From CAVSJR01 sp963728285 (GTDB taxonomy: Bacteria; Actinomycetota; UBA4738; HRBIN12), in assembly GCA_963728285.1 (NCBI GenBank), contig CAVSJR010000001.1:868001-932000 (forward strand): DNA of 64,000 bases, read 5' to 3'. Positions 52,170 through 61,112 of the stretch are shown here, in pieces. The position numbers and the translations under genes were made by a program. Within the stretch, counting starts at the first letter, position 1. Every line of letters starts with the position of its first letter. The notes under the pieces were generated by a model, which did not search any database, had not been told where the DNA came from, and saw nothing but the letters and a program-made list of their open reading frames with translations.

Positions 52170-52700
52170 ATGAACGGTGGGATGCGGACCGAGGCCGCGC
52201 CCTCGGTGCCCGGCGTCCTCGCGCTCTTCGGAGGCCTCATGGTTGCGCTGGGCTCGACCCTCGACTGGTTCGGGGGAACGTCGGTCGGCGCCTCGGCGCT
52301 CAGCGTCTCCGGCCTCGAGAGCGCGGAGGGAAAGGCGGCCTTCGTGTGCGGGGCGGTCGCGGTCGTCCTCGGGGTCGGCGCGATGACCGGCCGCGTGCCG
52401 CGGCGCCGGGGCGCGATGGCCGCGCTGATCGTCGCCGGCATGGTGGCGCTGGCGCTCGCGGCGTACTCCGCGGCCACCGCCGACGACCGTCTCGTCGGCG
52501 CCGCCGTCGCGAGGATCACCGAGCGCCGGGGTGTGGCCGAGGCGCAGGCGGAGGCCATCGTCGAGGCGGCGTTTGGCTCCCACGAAGTCTCGGTGTCCGT
52601 GGAGGCGGGGCTGTTCCTGGTCCTCGCAGGCGGAGCCCTCGTCGTGGCGGGGGGCGCCCTCCCACTGCTCTCCGGCCTTCACCGGAGCTCGCCGCGATGA
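52170..52700 (+). CDS. four-helix membrane protein, hypothetical
   Basis: A 176-aa protein with hydrophobic segments VLALFGGLMVALGSTLDWF, AAFVCGAVAVVLGVGA, MAALIVAGMVALALAAY and a C-terminal LFLVLAGGALVVAGGALP. A loop with VARITERRGVAEAQAEAIVE lies between helices 3 and 4. No family is recognised. It starts at ATG 52170 and is 29 bp before yjbQ. Confidence 0.65.
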   Translation: MNGGMRTEAAPSVPGVLALFGGLMVALGSTLDWFGGTSVGASALSVSGLESAEGKAAFVCGAVAVVLGVGAMTGRVPRRRGAMAALIVAGMVALALAAYSAATADDRLVGAAVARITERRGVAEAQAEAIVEAAFGSHEVSVSVEAGLFLVLAGGALVVAGGALPLLSGLHRSSPR

Positions 52701-52729
52701 TCGCCGCCACTCACTCGGAGGGGCCCTAG

Positions 52730-53131
52730 ATGCGAACGAGCGAGTTCGACGTGATGACCCGAGGACGACTGGTCAGCGACGTCACCGGGCACCTCGAGTC
52801 GTTCGTCGCCGGCTCGGGGGACGGGCTGCTTCACGTGTTCCTGCCGCACGCCACGGCCGGCGTGGCGCTCATGGAGACGGGATCGGGCTCGGAGGGCGAC
52901 CTCGAGGACGCGCTCGAGCGGCTGCTTCCTCGCGACGATCGGTACCGGCATCGCCACGGGTCCGTCGGCCACGGCGCGGACCATCTCCTGCCGGCCTTCA
53001 TCTCTCCCTCGCTGACGCTCGCGGTCGAGCGAGGGCGCCTGGTGCTCGGGACCTGGCAGAGCGTGGTGGTGGTCGATACCAACCGGGAGAACGACCGCCG
53101 TCGCGTGCGCCTGTCGATGCTGGAGGGATGA
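52730..53131 (+). CDS. yjbQ: YjbQ family protein (UPF0047)
   Basis: A 133-aa beta-rich protein with the family pattern HVFLPHATAGVALMETGSG, HRHGSVGHGADHLLPAFISP and GRLVLGTWQSVVVVDTN. The conserved His, His and Glu residues are present. Members can have weak thiamine-phosphate synthase activity in vivo, but their physiological role is not settled. Confidence 0.93.
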   Translation: MRTSEFDVMTRGRLVSDVTGHLESFVAGSGDGLLHVFLPHATAGVALMETGSGSEGDLEDALERLLPRDDRYRHRHGSVGHGADHLLPAFISPSLTLAVERGRLVLGTWQSVVVVDTNRENDRRRVRLSMLEG

Positions 53132-53163
53132 GGGCGGCGGAGCGGAGGCCGCGGGCGCGCTCC

Positions 53164-53571
53164 TCAGAGGTACTGGCCGGGCTCCCGCTCCGAGCCGTCC
53201 TCGTCCGCCGTGGCGACGGCCTGCACGTCGCGTTCGCGAAGCAGGAGGTAGTCCTGATCGTGCAGCTCGACCTCGAGGCCGGATTGCGGGAGGAACAGCA
53301 CTCGGTCGCCCTCCTTCACGCTCCGCACATCGGGACCCACGAGCGCGACCTTCCCCCACAGGCACCGCTTCGGCGCCGGGGACGCGGTCGCGGGGATCAG
53401 CAGTCCTCCCCTCGACGTCCGCTCGCCGTCGTCGGGGTGCTCCACGATGATCCGATCCCCGGTCAGCCGGACTCGATCGCGACCGGCCCGAGGCCGCAGC
53501 CTCGGGGAGGGCTTCGGCGGCGTGGTGTCCGTTTGGGCCACCGGGCGGGCGGAGGGTTCGGGACGTGCCAT
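53164..53571 (-). CDS. orphan GroES-like co-chaperonin with N-terminal extension
   Basis: A 135-aa protein. Residues about 38-118 match Cpn10: LTGDRIIVEHPDDGERTSRG, GLLIPATASPAP, GKVALVGPDVRSVKEGDRVL and DYLLLRERDVQAV. The mobile-loop position is short. About 37 extra residues, Pro/Arg-rich, precede the core and a polar tail follows. It is not next to groEL and no CIRCE precedes it. It may serve as the GroES or have a different partner. Confidence 0.85.
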   Translation of the reverse strand: MARPEPSARPVAQTDTTPPKPSPRLRPRAGRDRVRLTGDRIIVEHPDDGERTSRGGLLIPATASPAPKRCLWGKVALVGPDVRSVKEGDRVLFLPQSGLEVELHDQDYLLLRERDVQAVATADEDGSEREPGQYL

Positions 53572-53646
53572 CGCTCGATTCTACCGGCGCGACGTCCGAG
53601 GACCTCCGTGCGCCGGTGCGCACGCCACGGCCGCGTGCGCGAGGGG

Positions 53647-53652
53647 TAGGAT
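53647..53652 (+). promoter_or_regulatory. putative -10 box (TAGGAT) before the HemK-like gene
   Basis: TAGGAT overlaps ATG 53651 and lies 7 nt before the in-frame GTG 53660, which is therefore the likelier start. Confidence 0.45.
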
Positions 53653-54517
53653 GCGCCCCGTGAAGGCGTCGGACCTCCTCGAGCGAGCCGTGCGGACGCT
53701 GCATGCGTCGACGGCGCTCGATCATTGGCAGCGGGATCGCGACGAGATCGAGGCCGAGGAGCTTCTCGCCTTCGTCCTCGACGGCGAGCCCGATCCCGAC
53801 GACGAGGTTCCCGCCGCGGCGGAGCGCCGGTTCGATCGGATGATCGAGCGGCGCGTGGCGGGGGAGCCGGTCCCGTTCATCAAGGGGTACACGGAGTTTC
53901 GCGGGCTGTCGCTGCTCGCCCGCCCCGGTGTCTTCGTTCCTCGCGACTCCTCCGAGTTCCTTGCGGAGCAAGCCATCCGGCGTCTGCGTCGACGGTTCGA
54001 TCCCGTCGCCGTCGATCTCGCTACCGGCGCCGGTACGGTCGCCCTCGCCGTGTCGCACGAGGTCCCCGAGGCGCGGGTCTTCGGCGCAGACGTCTCGTCC
54101 GAGGCGATCGCGCTCGCGCGGAAGAACGCGCGCCGGCTGGGCCTCGGCGCCAAGTTCGTGCGCGGCGATCTGTTCGGCGGGCTCCCGCGGCACCTGCACG
54201 GCTACGTCGACGTCATCACCCTGCACCCGCCGTACGTGGCCCGAAGCGAGCTCGCCGACCTTCCGGAGGAGATCCGAAATTTCGAGCCCGCGCACACCCT
54301 GACCGACCAGAGCGACGACGGCCTGGGGCTCGTCGAGCGAACCGCCGACGAGGCATGGACCTGGCTCTGTCGCGGAGGCTGGGTCCTGGTGGAGATCAGC
54401 CCCGACCGTGCTCGCGCGGTCGCCTCGATCCTGCGCAGCGAGGGATTCGCCGACGTCCGGAGCACGAAGGGTGGGATGGGCGTCACGCGAGTGGTCGTCG
54501 GCAGGGCGGCCTCGTGA
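53651..54517 (+). CDS. HemK/PrmC-like class I methyltransferase with HPPY in place of NPPY
   Basis: A 288-aa protein (285 aa from GTG 53660). The N-terminal helical domain and PGVFVPRDSSEFLAEQAI, SAM-binding VDLATGAGTVALAVS, FGADVSSEAIALARKNA and C-terminal GGWVLVEISPDR match PrmC. The catalytic motif reads LHPPYV: the Asn that binds the substrate glutamine amide is His. Activity on release factors is therefore doubtful. It is not next to prfA and overlaps the next peptidase gene by 4 bases. Confidence 0.82.
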   Translation: MRPVKASDLLERAVRTLHASTALDHWQRDRDEIEAEELLAFVLDGEPDPDDEVPAAAERRFDRMIERRVAGEPVPFIKGYTEFRGLSLLARPGVFVPRDSSEFLAEQAIRRLRRRFDPVAVDLATGAGTVALAVSHEVPEARVFGADVSSEAIALARKNARRLGLGAKFVRGDLFGGLPRHLHGYVDVITLHPPYVARSELADLPEEIRNFEPAHTLTDQSDDGLGLVERTADEAWTWLCRGGWVLVEISPDRARAVASILRSEGFADVRSTKGGMGVTRVVVGRAAS

Positions 54518-56494
54518 CGCAGGGTCGCCGCGAACCCGTCGTCGAGCCGGCCGCGGCGGCCCCGTTCGGGACGTGGCCCTCCCCCATCTCGGCCGGGATG
54601 CTCGCCGAGGCAGGGGTCTCGCTGTCGGAGGTGCGGCTCTCGGGGGAGTCGACGCTGTGGATCGAGGGGCGGCCGAGCGAAGGGGGCCGTCGCGTGATCG
54701 TTCGCGCGGCGCCGTACTCGGAGCCGAGCGATGTGACGCCCGAGGGATTCAGCGTCAGGACCAAGGTGCACGAGTACGGCGGCGGCTCCTTCTGGACGTC
54801 CGGCGAGGCGGTCTTCTTCTCGAACTTCGACGACCAGCGGCTGTACCGCCAGGACCACGCCGAGGCCGCGCCCGTTCCCATCACCCCCGAGGCCGGCGGG
54901 CGGATCCGCTACGCGGACGGACGGGCCGTCCCGGGGACGGAGCTGGCCGTGTGCGTTCGCGAGCGTCACGAGGCCGACGGCGTCGCAAACGAGCTCGTCG
55001 CGCTCCCGCTGGATGGATCCGCCGAGCCCTGGGTCGTGGCGTCGGGGCACGACTTCTATGCCTTCCCCCGGCCGAGCGGCGATGGGGGGCGGCTGGCGTG
55101 GACCTGCTGGGATCACCCGCGCATGCCCTGGGACGGGGCGGAGCTCTGGGTGGCCGAGGTGGACCGAGACCTTCGCCCGGCCGATGCGCGCCGCGTGGCG
55201 GGAGGGCCGAGCGAGTCGACGCAGCAGCCGGTGTGGAGCCCCGAGGACGAGCTCGTCTTCGTGTCGGATCGCGAGCGGCTGGTGGAACCTCTATCGCGAC
55301 GACCCGCACGCACCGGTGCCCCTCGCCCCGATGGAGGCGGAGTTCGGCGGGCCGCAGTGGGTGTTCGGTCTCTCGTACTTCGGCTTCCTCGCCGACGGCC
55401 GGATCGCGTGCGCCTACGGACGGGACGGAGAGCATCGGTACGCGTTGCTCGATCCCGGCTCCCTCGAGCTCCTCGATCTCGACCTGCCCTTCTCCTCGGC
55501 GCCGTGGGACACGCCCCAGCTCGCCGTGGAGGGACATCGGATCGCCCTCATCGCGGGCGGTCCGGCGACGCCGGACGCGGTCGTCTCCCTCGATTTCACC
55601 TCGCGTTCGGTCGACGTCCTCAAGCAAGGCACGACGCTCGCGGTCGACCCCGCGTACATCTCCGAGCCTCGGCACATCGAGTTCCCCACCGAGGGAGACC
55701 GGACCGCGCACGCATACGTCTACGCCCCAAAGAATCCGCGAGCGCGCGGCCCGTCCGGCGAGCGCCCGCCGCTCATCGTGATCAGCCACGGCGGGCCCAC
55801 CGCCGCCAGCTCCGCCGAGCTCGATCTCGAGACGCAGTTCTGGACGACGCGCGGGTTCGCCGTCGTCGACGTGAACTACGGCGGCAGCACCGGGTACGGC
55901 CGCCGGTATCGGGAGCGCCTGAAGGGCGCGTGGGGCGTCGTCGATGTCGTCGATTGCATCGCGGCGGCGCGGCACCTCGCGGAGACGGGCGTCGTCGACG
56001 GCGATCGGATGGCGATTCGAGGAGGCAGCGCCGGCGGCTTCACGACGCTGTGCGCCCTGACCTTTCACGCGGGGGTCTTCGCGGCCGGCGGGAGCTACTA
56101 CGGCGTGGCGGACGCCGAGTCGTTGGCGCGGGACACGCACAAGTTCGAGTCGCGCTACCTCGACGGGCTGATCGGCCCCTACCCGGAGGAGGCCCGCCTG
56201 TATCGAGAGCGGTCGCCCATCCACTTCACCCATCTGCTGGCGGCCCCGCTGATCGTGTTTCAGGGCCTCGAGGACGAGGTGGTCCCCCCCTCCCAGGCCG
56301 AGGCGCTCGTCGCGGCGCTCGAGTCCAAGGGCCTGACCTACGCCTATCTCGCGTTCGAGGGGGAGCAGCACGGCTTCAGGCGGGCCGAGACGATCCGGCG
56401 GTCGCTGGAGGCCGAGCTGTCGTTCTACGGCAGCGTCTTCGGATTCGAGCCGGCCGACGAGCTCGAGCCGATCGAGATCCACAACCCGCCGTGA
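54514..56494 (+). CDS. S9-family dipeptidyl aminopeptidase/acylaminoacyl-peptidase (one frameshift)
   Basis: About 659 aa after repair, starting at the GTGA overlap with the methyltransferase. The propeller has TKVHEYGGGSFWTSGEAVFF and QPVWSPEDELVFVSDRE; the frame breaks near 55279 and continues WWNLYRDDPHAP. The hydrolase domain has VISHGGPTAASS, NYGGSTGYGRRYRERLKG, nucleophile IRGGSAGGFTTL, Asp in FQGLEDEVVPP and His in EGEQHGFR. It is the second S9 peptidase in the window and is only distantly similar to the one at 39953. Confidence 0.9.
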
Positions 56495-56535
56495 GGCGGG
56501 CTCCGCGTCGGGAGGGCGGATCCGCCGTTGGGGGC

Positions 56536-56567
56536 GCGGGGGGCCGGCCCACCGGCCGGCCCCCCGC
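56536..56567. terminator. strong GC hairpin between convergent genes
   Basis: GCGGGGGGCCGG and CCGGCCCCCCGC form a perfect 12-bp stem with an 8-nt loop, between the ends of the S9 peptidase and moaA. No U tract follows; it probably works as a bidirectional terminator. Confidence 0.65.
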
Positions 56568-56731
56568 TCCTGAGGGCGCATGCCTTTCGGCGATCCGCAC
56601 GCTAGGGCACGAAGGTGTCGCCGGCATGAACGAGAGGTGACGAACGTCGTGCGGTCCGATGAATCCCTCCGAGCGAGGCTGCGGCGCAGGGGTGAGCGCC
56701 CGGGTGAGCCGGGTCGGTTCGAGCGGGCCGG

Positions 56732-57787
56732 TCAGCCGCCGATCATGGACATGCTGCGCGCGGGCTGCACGAAGTCGGGGTGGTCGATTCGATGCCCCGA
56801 CCATTTTCGCCAGACGGCTCCTCGGATGAGGGACGCGAGCTCGGCATCCGAGGCTCCGTCGCGCATCGGGCCCCGAAGGTCGGTCTCCTCGAGCGCGAAC
56901 AGGCACGAACGAACCTGTCCCTCCGCGGTGATCCTCAGGCGGTTGCACGACGCGCAGAATGGCTCGGTGACGGAGCCGATGAGCCCGATCGCGCCCGGGG
57001 CGCCGTCGCGGAAGCGATACGTCGAGGCCGGCTCCGCCCCGTGGGCCACGGGCTCCACGGGGAAGACGGCGTCGATGCGCTCCAGGACGAGCGAGGACGG
57101 AACCACCCGGGCGCGCTCCCACGCGTGGTCGGCGTCGAGCGGCATGTACTCGATGAAGCGCACCTCGTAGCCCGTCTCGCGCGACCAGCGCGCGAAGTCC
57201 ACCACCTCGTCGTCGTTCGTGCCGCCGATCACGACGCAGTTGATCTTGATCGGCGACAGGCCGGCGGCCTCGGCGGCGCGAATGCCTCGCAGGACCTTGT
57301 CGAGCGCATCGCGCCGCGTCATCTCCACGAATCGGTGGCGCATGAGCGAGTCGCAGCTCACGGTCGCTCGGTCGACGCCGGCCTCGGCGAGCGGTGCCGC
57401 CAGGCGGTCGAGGAGCACGCCGTTGGTCGTGATCGAGATGTCGAGCTCGGGACCGACGCCGCGGAACATGCGGACGAGCTCCGGCAGGTCGGTCCGGACC
57501 GTCGGCTCCCCTCCCGTGACCTTGATGGAGGCGACCCCGAGGCCGACGAAGATGCGCAGGGCCCGCGTGAGCTCCTCGAAGGTCAGGATCTCCGCCTTGG
57601 GGAGCCACCGCAGCCCCTCGGCCGGCATGCAGTACGTGCATCGGAAGTTGCAGCGATCGGTCACGGAGATCCGCAGGTCGTCGGCCACGCGGCCGAACGT
57701 GTCGACCAGCGGTCCATCGGGCGGAGCGTCGGTCGTTGGGGGATGCCAGGTGTCCATGCGTCGCTCGCTCGATCGGGGTCCGAGCAT
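56732..57787 (-). CDS. moaA: GTP 3',8-cyclase MoaA
   Basis: Radical-SAM enzyme for the first step of molybdopterin synthesis. It is 351 aa from ATG 57787 (ATG 57757 is the alternative). The SAM cluster is CNFRCTYC (C46, C50, C53), followed by TGGEPTVRTDL; the C-terminal cluster is CASCNRLRI plus a Cys 14 residues on. It ends in the functionally needed Gly-Gly (SMSMIGG). moaC, moaE and moaD are not in the window. Confidence 0.96.
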   Translation of the reverse strand: MLGPRSSERRMDTWHPPTTDAPPDGPLVDTFGRVADDLRISVTDRCNFRCTYCMPAEGLRWLPKAEILTFEELTRALRIFVGLGVASIKVTGGEPTVRTDLPELVRMFRGVGPELDISITTNGVLLDRLAAPLAEAGVDRATVSCDSLMRHRFVEMTRRDALDKVLRGIRAAEAAGLSPIKINCVVIGGTNDDEVVDFARWSRETGYEVRFIEYMPLDADHAWERARVVPSSLVLERIDAVFPVEPVAHGAEPASTYRFRDGAPGAIGLIGSVTEPFCASCNRLRITAEGQVRSCLFALEETDLRGPMRDGASDAELASLIRGAVWRKWSGHRIDHPDFVQPARSMSMIGG

Positions 57788-57816
57788 TCAGCCTACCCCG
57801 CACGGGCGCGGGACAC

Positions 57817-58080
57817 CTAGGGGGACTCGCCGGCCCCCGGCCCGGGAAGCAGCGACCGGAGCGACTCGATGGAGGTCCGCAGGGCGTCCTCCCTCGATTC
57901 GCCTTCGGCGCAGCGGCGCTGCACGGCCTCGCCGAGCAGGAAGGTGGACAGCGGGGTGATCCGTCGCTCGACCCCGTGGGCGACGTCGCGCGCGGCGTCC
58001 AGGAGGCGGGAGCGCTCCTCCGCGTCCAGCCGCTCGACGCCGAGGGCGACGGCGAGGCGATCGAGCCATGGATCGGTCAC
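57817..58080 (-). CDS. DUF6457 protein
   Basis: An 87-aa helical protein: DPWLDRLAVALGVERLDAEE and LLDAARDVAHGVERRITPLS. This matches the small DUF6457 family that accompanies molybdenum-cofactor genes in actinobacteria. It lies 29 bp before moaA and 9 bp after the FAD oxidoreductase on the same strand, so the three are one operon. The function is unknown. Confidence 0.78.
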   Translation of the reverse strand: MTDPWLDRLAVALGVERLDAEERSRLLDAARDVAHGVERRITPLSTFLLGEAVQRRCAEGESREDALRTSIESLRSLLPGPGAGESP

Positions 58081-58089
58081 GGGGCCAGC

Positions 58090-59694
58090 TTACCGGCGGC
58101 GTCGAAGATCGCGGAGGACGCGATGGGACGCGCCGTAGCCGGGGGCGCCGGTGACCCCTCCGCCCGGATGGACCCCCGCGCCGCACAGGTACAGCCCCTC
58201 GACCGGCGTCCGGAAGCCGGCCCAGCCGGGCACGGGACGCATGAAGAAGAGCTGTTCGATGTTCAGGTCACCGTGGAAGATGTTTCCCTCCGTGAGGCCG
58301 TAGGTCCGCTCGAGATCCAGCGGGGTGATCACCTGCGTCGCCTCGATCGCATCCGGGACGTTGGGGGCGTACCGCGCGATGGTGTCGACGACGCGCCGGC
58401 CGAGGAGGTCCCGCTTCTCGTCCCACGACGTCCCGTCGCGAAGCTCGTACGGCACGTATTGCACGAAGCAGGTCATGACGTGGGTTCCATCGGGGGCGAG
58501 CGTGTCGTCGACGTTGGACGCGACCACGCAGTCGACCCACAGGTCCTCGGGGATCTCCCCCCACTTCGCGATGTCGTACATGCGCTCGGCCGCCTCGAGC
58601 GTGGGGACCAGCGTCGCCAGGGATCGCCGGTTGGGATCGGCATCGGCCGGCATGCCGAGGAACCGCGGCTCCTCGGACAGCGCCAGGTTCACCTTGGCGC
58701 ACGGTCCCGCCATCTTGATGCCCTCGATCGAGAGGCGGTAGTCCTCGGGCACGTCGCCCTCCTCCATGAGGCCGAGGAACGTCCGCTTCGGATCCGCGTT
58801 GGACAGCACGGTGGGCGCCCGGAGCTCCGTCCCGTCCTCGAGCGCCACCCCCCGGACGCGTCCGCGGTCCACGACGATCCTCGCGACCGGTGCACCGGTC
58901 CGGATCTCCGCTCCGTATCCTCGGGCGGCGTCGGCCATCGCCTCCGTGATGGCGCCCATGCCGCCGACGACGTGGCCGTAGAAGCCCTGGACCCCCTCGT
59001 CGCCGCCGGAGAGGAGATGGAACAGCAGGCCGATCGAGGTGCCGGGGCGATAGGGCGGCGAATGCATGCCGTAGACGTTGTTCGCCAGATACATCCTCTT
59101 GATGTGCTCGGACTCGAAGTGCCGGTCGAGGAACTCGCCGAGCGAGCCCGTGAGGAACGACGCGAGATCGGCGATCTCGTCCCCGCTGATCCGCCGGAAG
59201 CGGCGGAGCAGCCTGGTGCCCTCGCGGATCCGATCCCATCCGCGCGCGTTGAGGTTCGGCGGCTCCTCGAGGAAGAACGGCTGGAGATAGGCGGCGAGCT
59301 GCTTGAGCCGCCGGTCGATGCGGTCGAAGGTGCGCGCATCGGGAGGCGAGATGCGCGACCACTCCCGGACCGTGCGCTCGTGCTCGGTCCACCACGGGAT
59401 CACGGTCCCATCCTCGAAGGCCGCCTGGAGCCCCGGCTCGCAGGGCACCATCCGCAGCCCATGGTCGGCCAGCCGAAGGTCGCGGATCACCTCGGGCCGG
59501 AGCATCGAGGCGATGTAGGAGGTCGTCGACGCGCGGACGCCGGGAGCGATCTCCTCCGTGACGCAGGCCCCACCGACGATGTCGCGGCGTTCGAGGACCA
59601 GCGTGCGCAGGCCGCCTCGAGCGAGGTAGGCCGCGGCCGTGAGGCCGTTGTGCCCGCCGCCGATGACGATCGCGTCGTAGCCGGTGCCGCCCAT
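58090..59694 (-). CDS. phytoene desaturase-like FAD-dependent oxidoreductase
   Basis: A 534-aa flavoprotein with the dinucleotide fold AIVIGGGHNGLTAAAYLARGG, the Glu/Arg pair LVLERRDIVGGACVTEE and a C-terminal FAD motif GLYLCGAGVHPGGGVTGAPG. It belongs to the CrtI/PYROXD2-like group; no carotenoid genes are nearby. ATG 59694 follows GGGAGGA. It is first in the operon with DUF6457 and moaA. Confidence 0.9.
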   Translation of the reverse strand: MGGTGYDAIVIGGGHNGLTAAAYLARGGLRTLVLERRDIVGGACVTEEIAPGVRASTTSYIASMLRPEVIRDLRLADHGLRMVPCEPGLQAAFEDGTVIPWWTEHERTVREWSRISPPDARTFDRIDRRLKQLAAYLQPFFLEEPPNLNARGWDRIREGTRLLRRFRRISGDEIADLASFLTGSLGEFLDRHFESEHIKRMYLANNVYGMHSPPYRPGTSIGLLFHLLSGGDEGVQGFYGHVVGGMGAITEAMADAARGYGAEIRTGAPVARIVVDRGRVRGVALEDGTELRAPTVLSNADPKRTFLGLMEEGDVPEDYRLSIEGIKMAGPCAKVNLALSEEPRFLGMPADADPNRRSLATLVPTLEAAERMYDIAKWGEIPEDLWVDCVVASNVDDTLAPDGTHVMTCFVQYVPYELRDGTSWDEKRDLLGRRVVDTIARYAPNVPDAIEATQVITPLDLERTYGLTEGNIFHGDLNIEQLFFMRPVPGWAGFRTPVEGLYLCGAGVHPGGGVTGAPGYGASHRVLRDLRRRR

Positions 59695-59860
59695 CCGTCC
59701 TCCCGCCCGGGGCGGATGACCGCCCTGTTTCGAGTACGTCCTCCCGATCCCGAGAAGGGTAGAGCCCGATCGGACCCTCGGACAGCCGGTTCCATGACCG
59801 GCGGTTCCCGGCGACCATCACGATCCGGGGCGGTGGGAGGTCGTGCGGGCGCCGGGATGG

Positions 59861-59866
59861 CAGGAT
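59861..59866 (+). promoter_or_regulatory. putative -10 box (CAGGAT) before the MogA-XdhC gene
   Basis: CAGGAT lies 7 nt before ATG 59874, the spacing seen at other leaderless-type starts, and overlaps ATG 59865. Confidence 0.3.
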
Positions 59867-61112
59867 GGGGACGATGGGCGAGCGCGCACGAGCTGCCGTG
59901 GTGACCATCTCCGACGGCGTCTCGGCGGGGACACGCAGGGACGAGTCCGGCGAGGTGGCCGCCGCGATGCTCTCGGATGCGGGCCTGGAGGTCGCGTCGC
60001 GTTCGGTCGTGCCGGACGAGCGGGAGCAGATCGAGGAGCGGCTGCGGTCGCTCGCCGCCGACGGCGTCTCGCTGGTCGTGACGTCGGGCGGGACGGGCCT
60101 CGGCCCCCGAGACGTGACGCCCGAGGCGACGAGGTCGGTCATCGAGCGCGAGGCGCCCGGGCTCTCGGAGCTGATGCGGGCCGCCGGCCTGCGGGCGACG
60201 CCGCTCGCCGCGCTCTCGCGCGCCGTCGCCGGGAGCGTCGGCCGAACCCTGGTGCTCAACCTTCCGGGAAGCCCGCGCGGGGTGCGTGAGGGGCTCGAGG
60301 CCGTGCTGCCCGTCGTGCCCCACGCGCTGGATCTCCTGGAGGGCCGAACCGGCGAGCATCCCACCGGGCACCACGCCCACCTCGGCGACGGGCGCGGCAC
60401 GGAGGTCGCGGACGCGCCGTTCGTCACCGCGACCGCCGTCGGAACGCGCGGCTCGCCCCCCTGCCGCGTCGGCAGTCGCATGCGCATCGTCGCGGACGGA
60501 GAGGTGGGCGGCACGCTCGGATGCGCCGAGTTCGACGCCGCCGCGGTCGCCGATGCGCCGGACGTCCTGTCCTCCGGCGCGCCGCAGACGCGCACGTATC
60601 ATCACGAGCTCGGCGATGTCGACGTCTATCTCGAGCCGCACCTGCCCGCGCCGACGCTCCTCGTCGTCTCCGCGACCGACGTCGCGCGCCGGCTTCGCGA
60701 CCTCGCCCGCGGGCTGGGCTACGAGGTCACGCTCGTGGAACCGAGGATCGAGCGCGTCGGCGAGGAGGATCGGCGGGCGTCGTGGCGCATCGTCGACCGA
60801 TTGGGCGCCGTCGACGCCCGGTCCGACGTCGTGCTCACCGACCACGACGCGCCGGACGTGGCCGAGCTCCTGGCGGCCCTGCTCCGCTCACCCGCGCGGT
60901 TCATCGGCGTGATGGGAAGCCGGCGCCACGTCGCGCACTATGTCGAATCGCTCGCGGCGATGGGATTCGACGAGGCCGACCTGTCCCGCATCAGGAGTCC
61001 ACTCGGCCTCGACCTGGGCGGGCGGTCGCCCGAGGAGATCGCCGTGTCGATCGCCGCCGGCCTCGTCGCCGACCGATACGGGCGCCGGGGCGGCTGGCTC
61101 GATCGCGCGTGA
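59865..61112 (+). CDS. MogA/MoaB-XdhC fusion protein of molybdenum cofactor handling
   Basis: A 415-aa protein (412 aa from ATG 59874). Residues about 8-160 are a MogA/MoaB molybdopterin adenylyltransferase domain with VTISDGVSAGTRRDESG, VVTSGGTGLGPRDVTPEAT and LVLNLPGSPRGVREGLEA. Residues about 180-410 are XdhC-like with GSPPCRVGSRM, and a Rossmann C-terminal part ending FIGVMGSRRHV, RIRSPLGLDLGGRSPEEIAVSI. XdhC-type chaperones bind and load Moco into xanthine dehydrogenase-family enzymes, so the fusion would couple Moco assembly to delivery. No such dehydrogenase is in the window. Confidence 0.9.
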   Translation: MGTMGERARAAVVTISDGVSAGTRRDESGEVAAAMLSDAGLEVASRSVVPDEREQIEERLRSLAADGVSLVVTSGGTGLGPRDVTPEATRSVIEREAPGLSELMRAAGLRATPLAALSRAVAGSVGRTLVLNLPGSPRGVREGLEAVLPVVPHALDLLEGRTGEHPTGHHAHLGDGRGTEVADAPFVTATAVGTRGSPPCRVGSRMRIVADGEVGGTLGCAEFDAAAVADAPDVLSSGAPQTRTYHHELGDVDVYLEPHLPAPTLLVVSATDVARRLRDLARGLGYEVTLVEPRIERVGEEDRRASWRIVDRLGAVDARSDVVLTDHDAPDVAELLAALLRSPARFIGVMGSRRHVAHYVESLAAMGFDEADLSRIRSPLGLDLGGRSPEEIAVSIAAGLVADRYGRRGGWLDRA

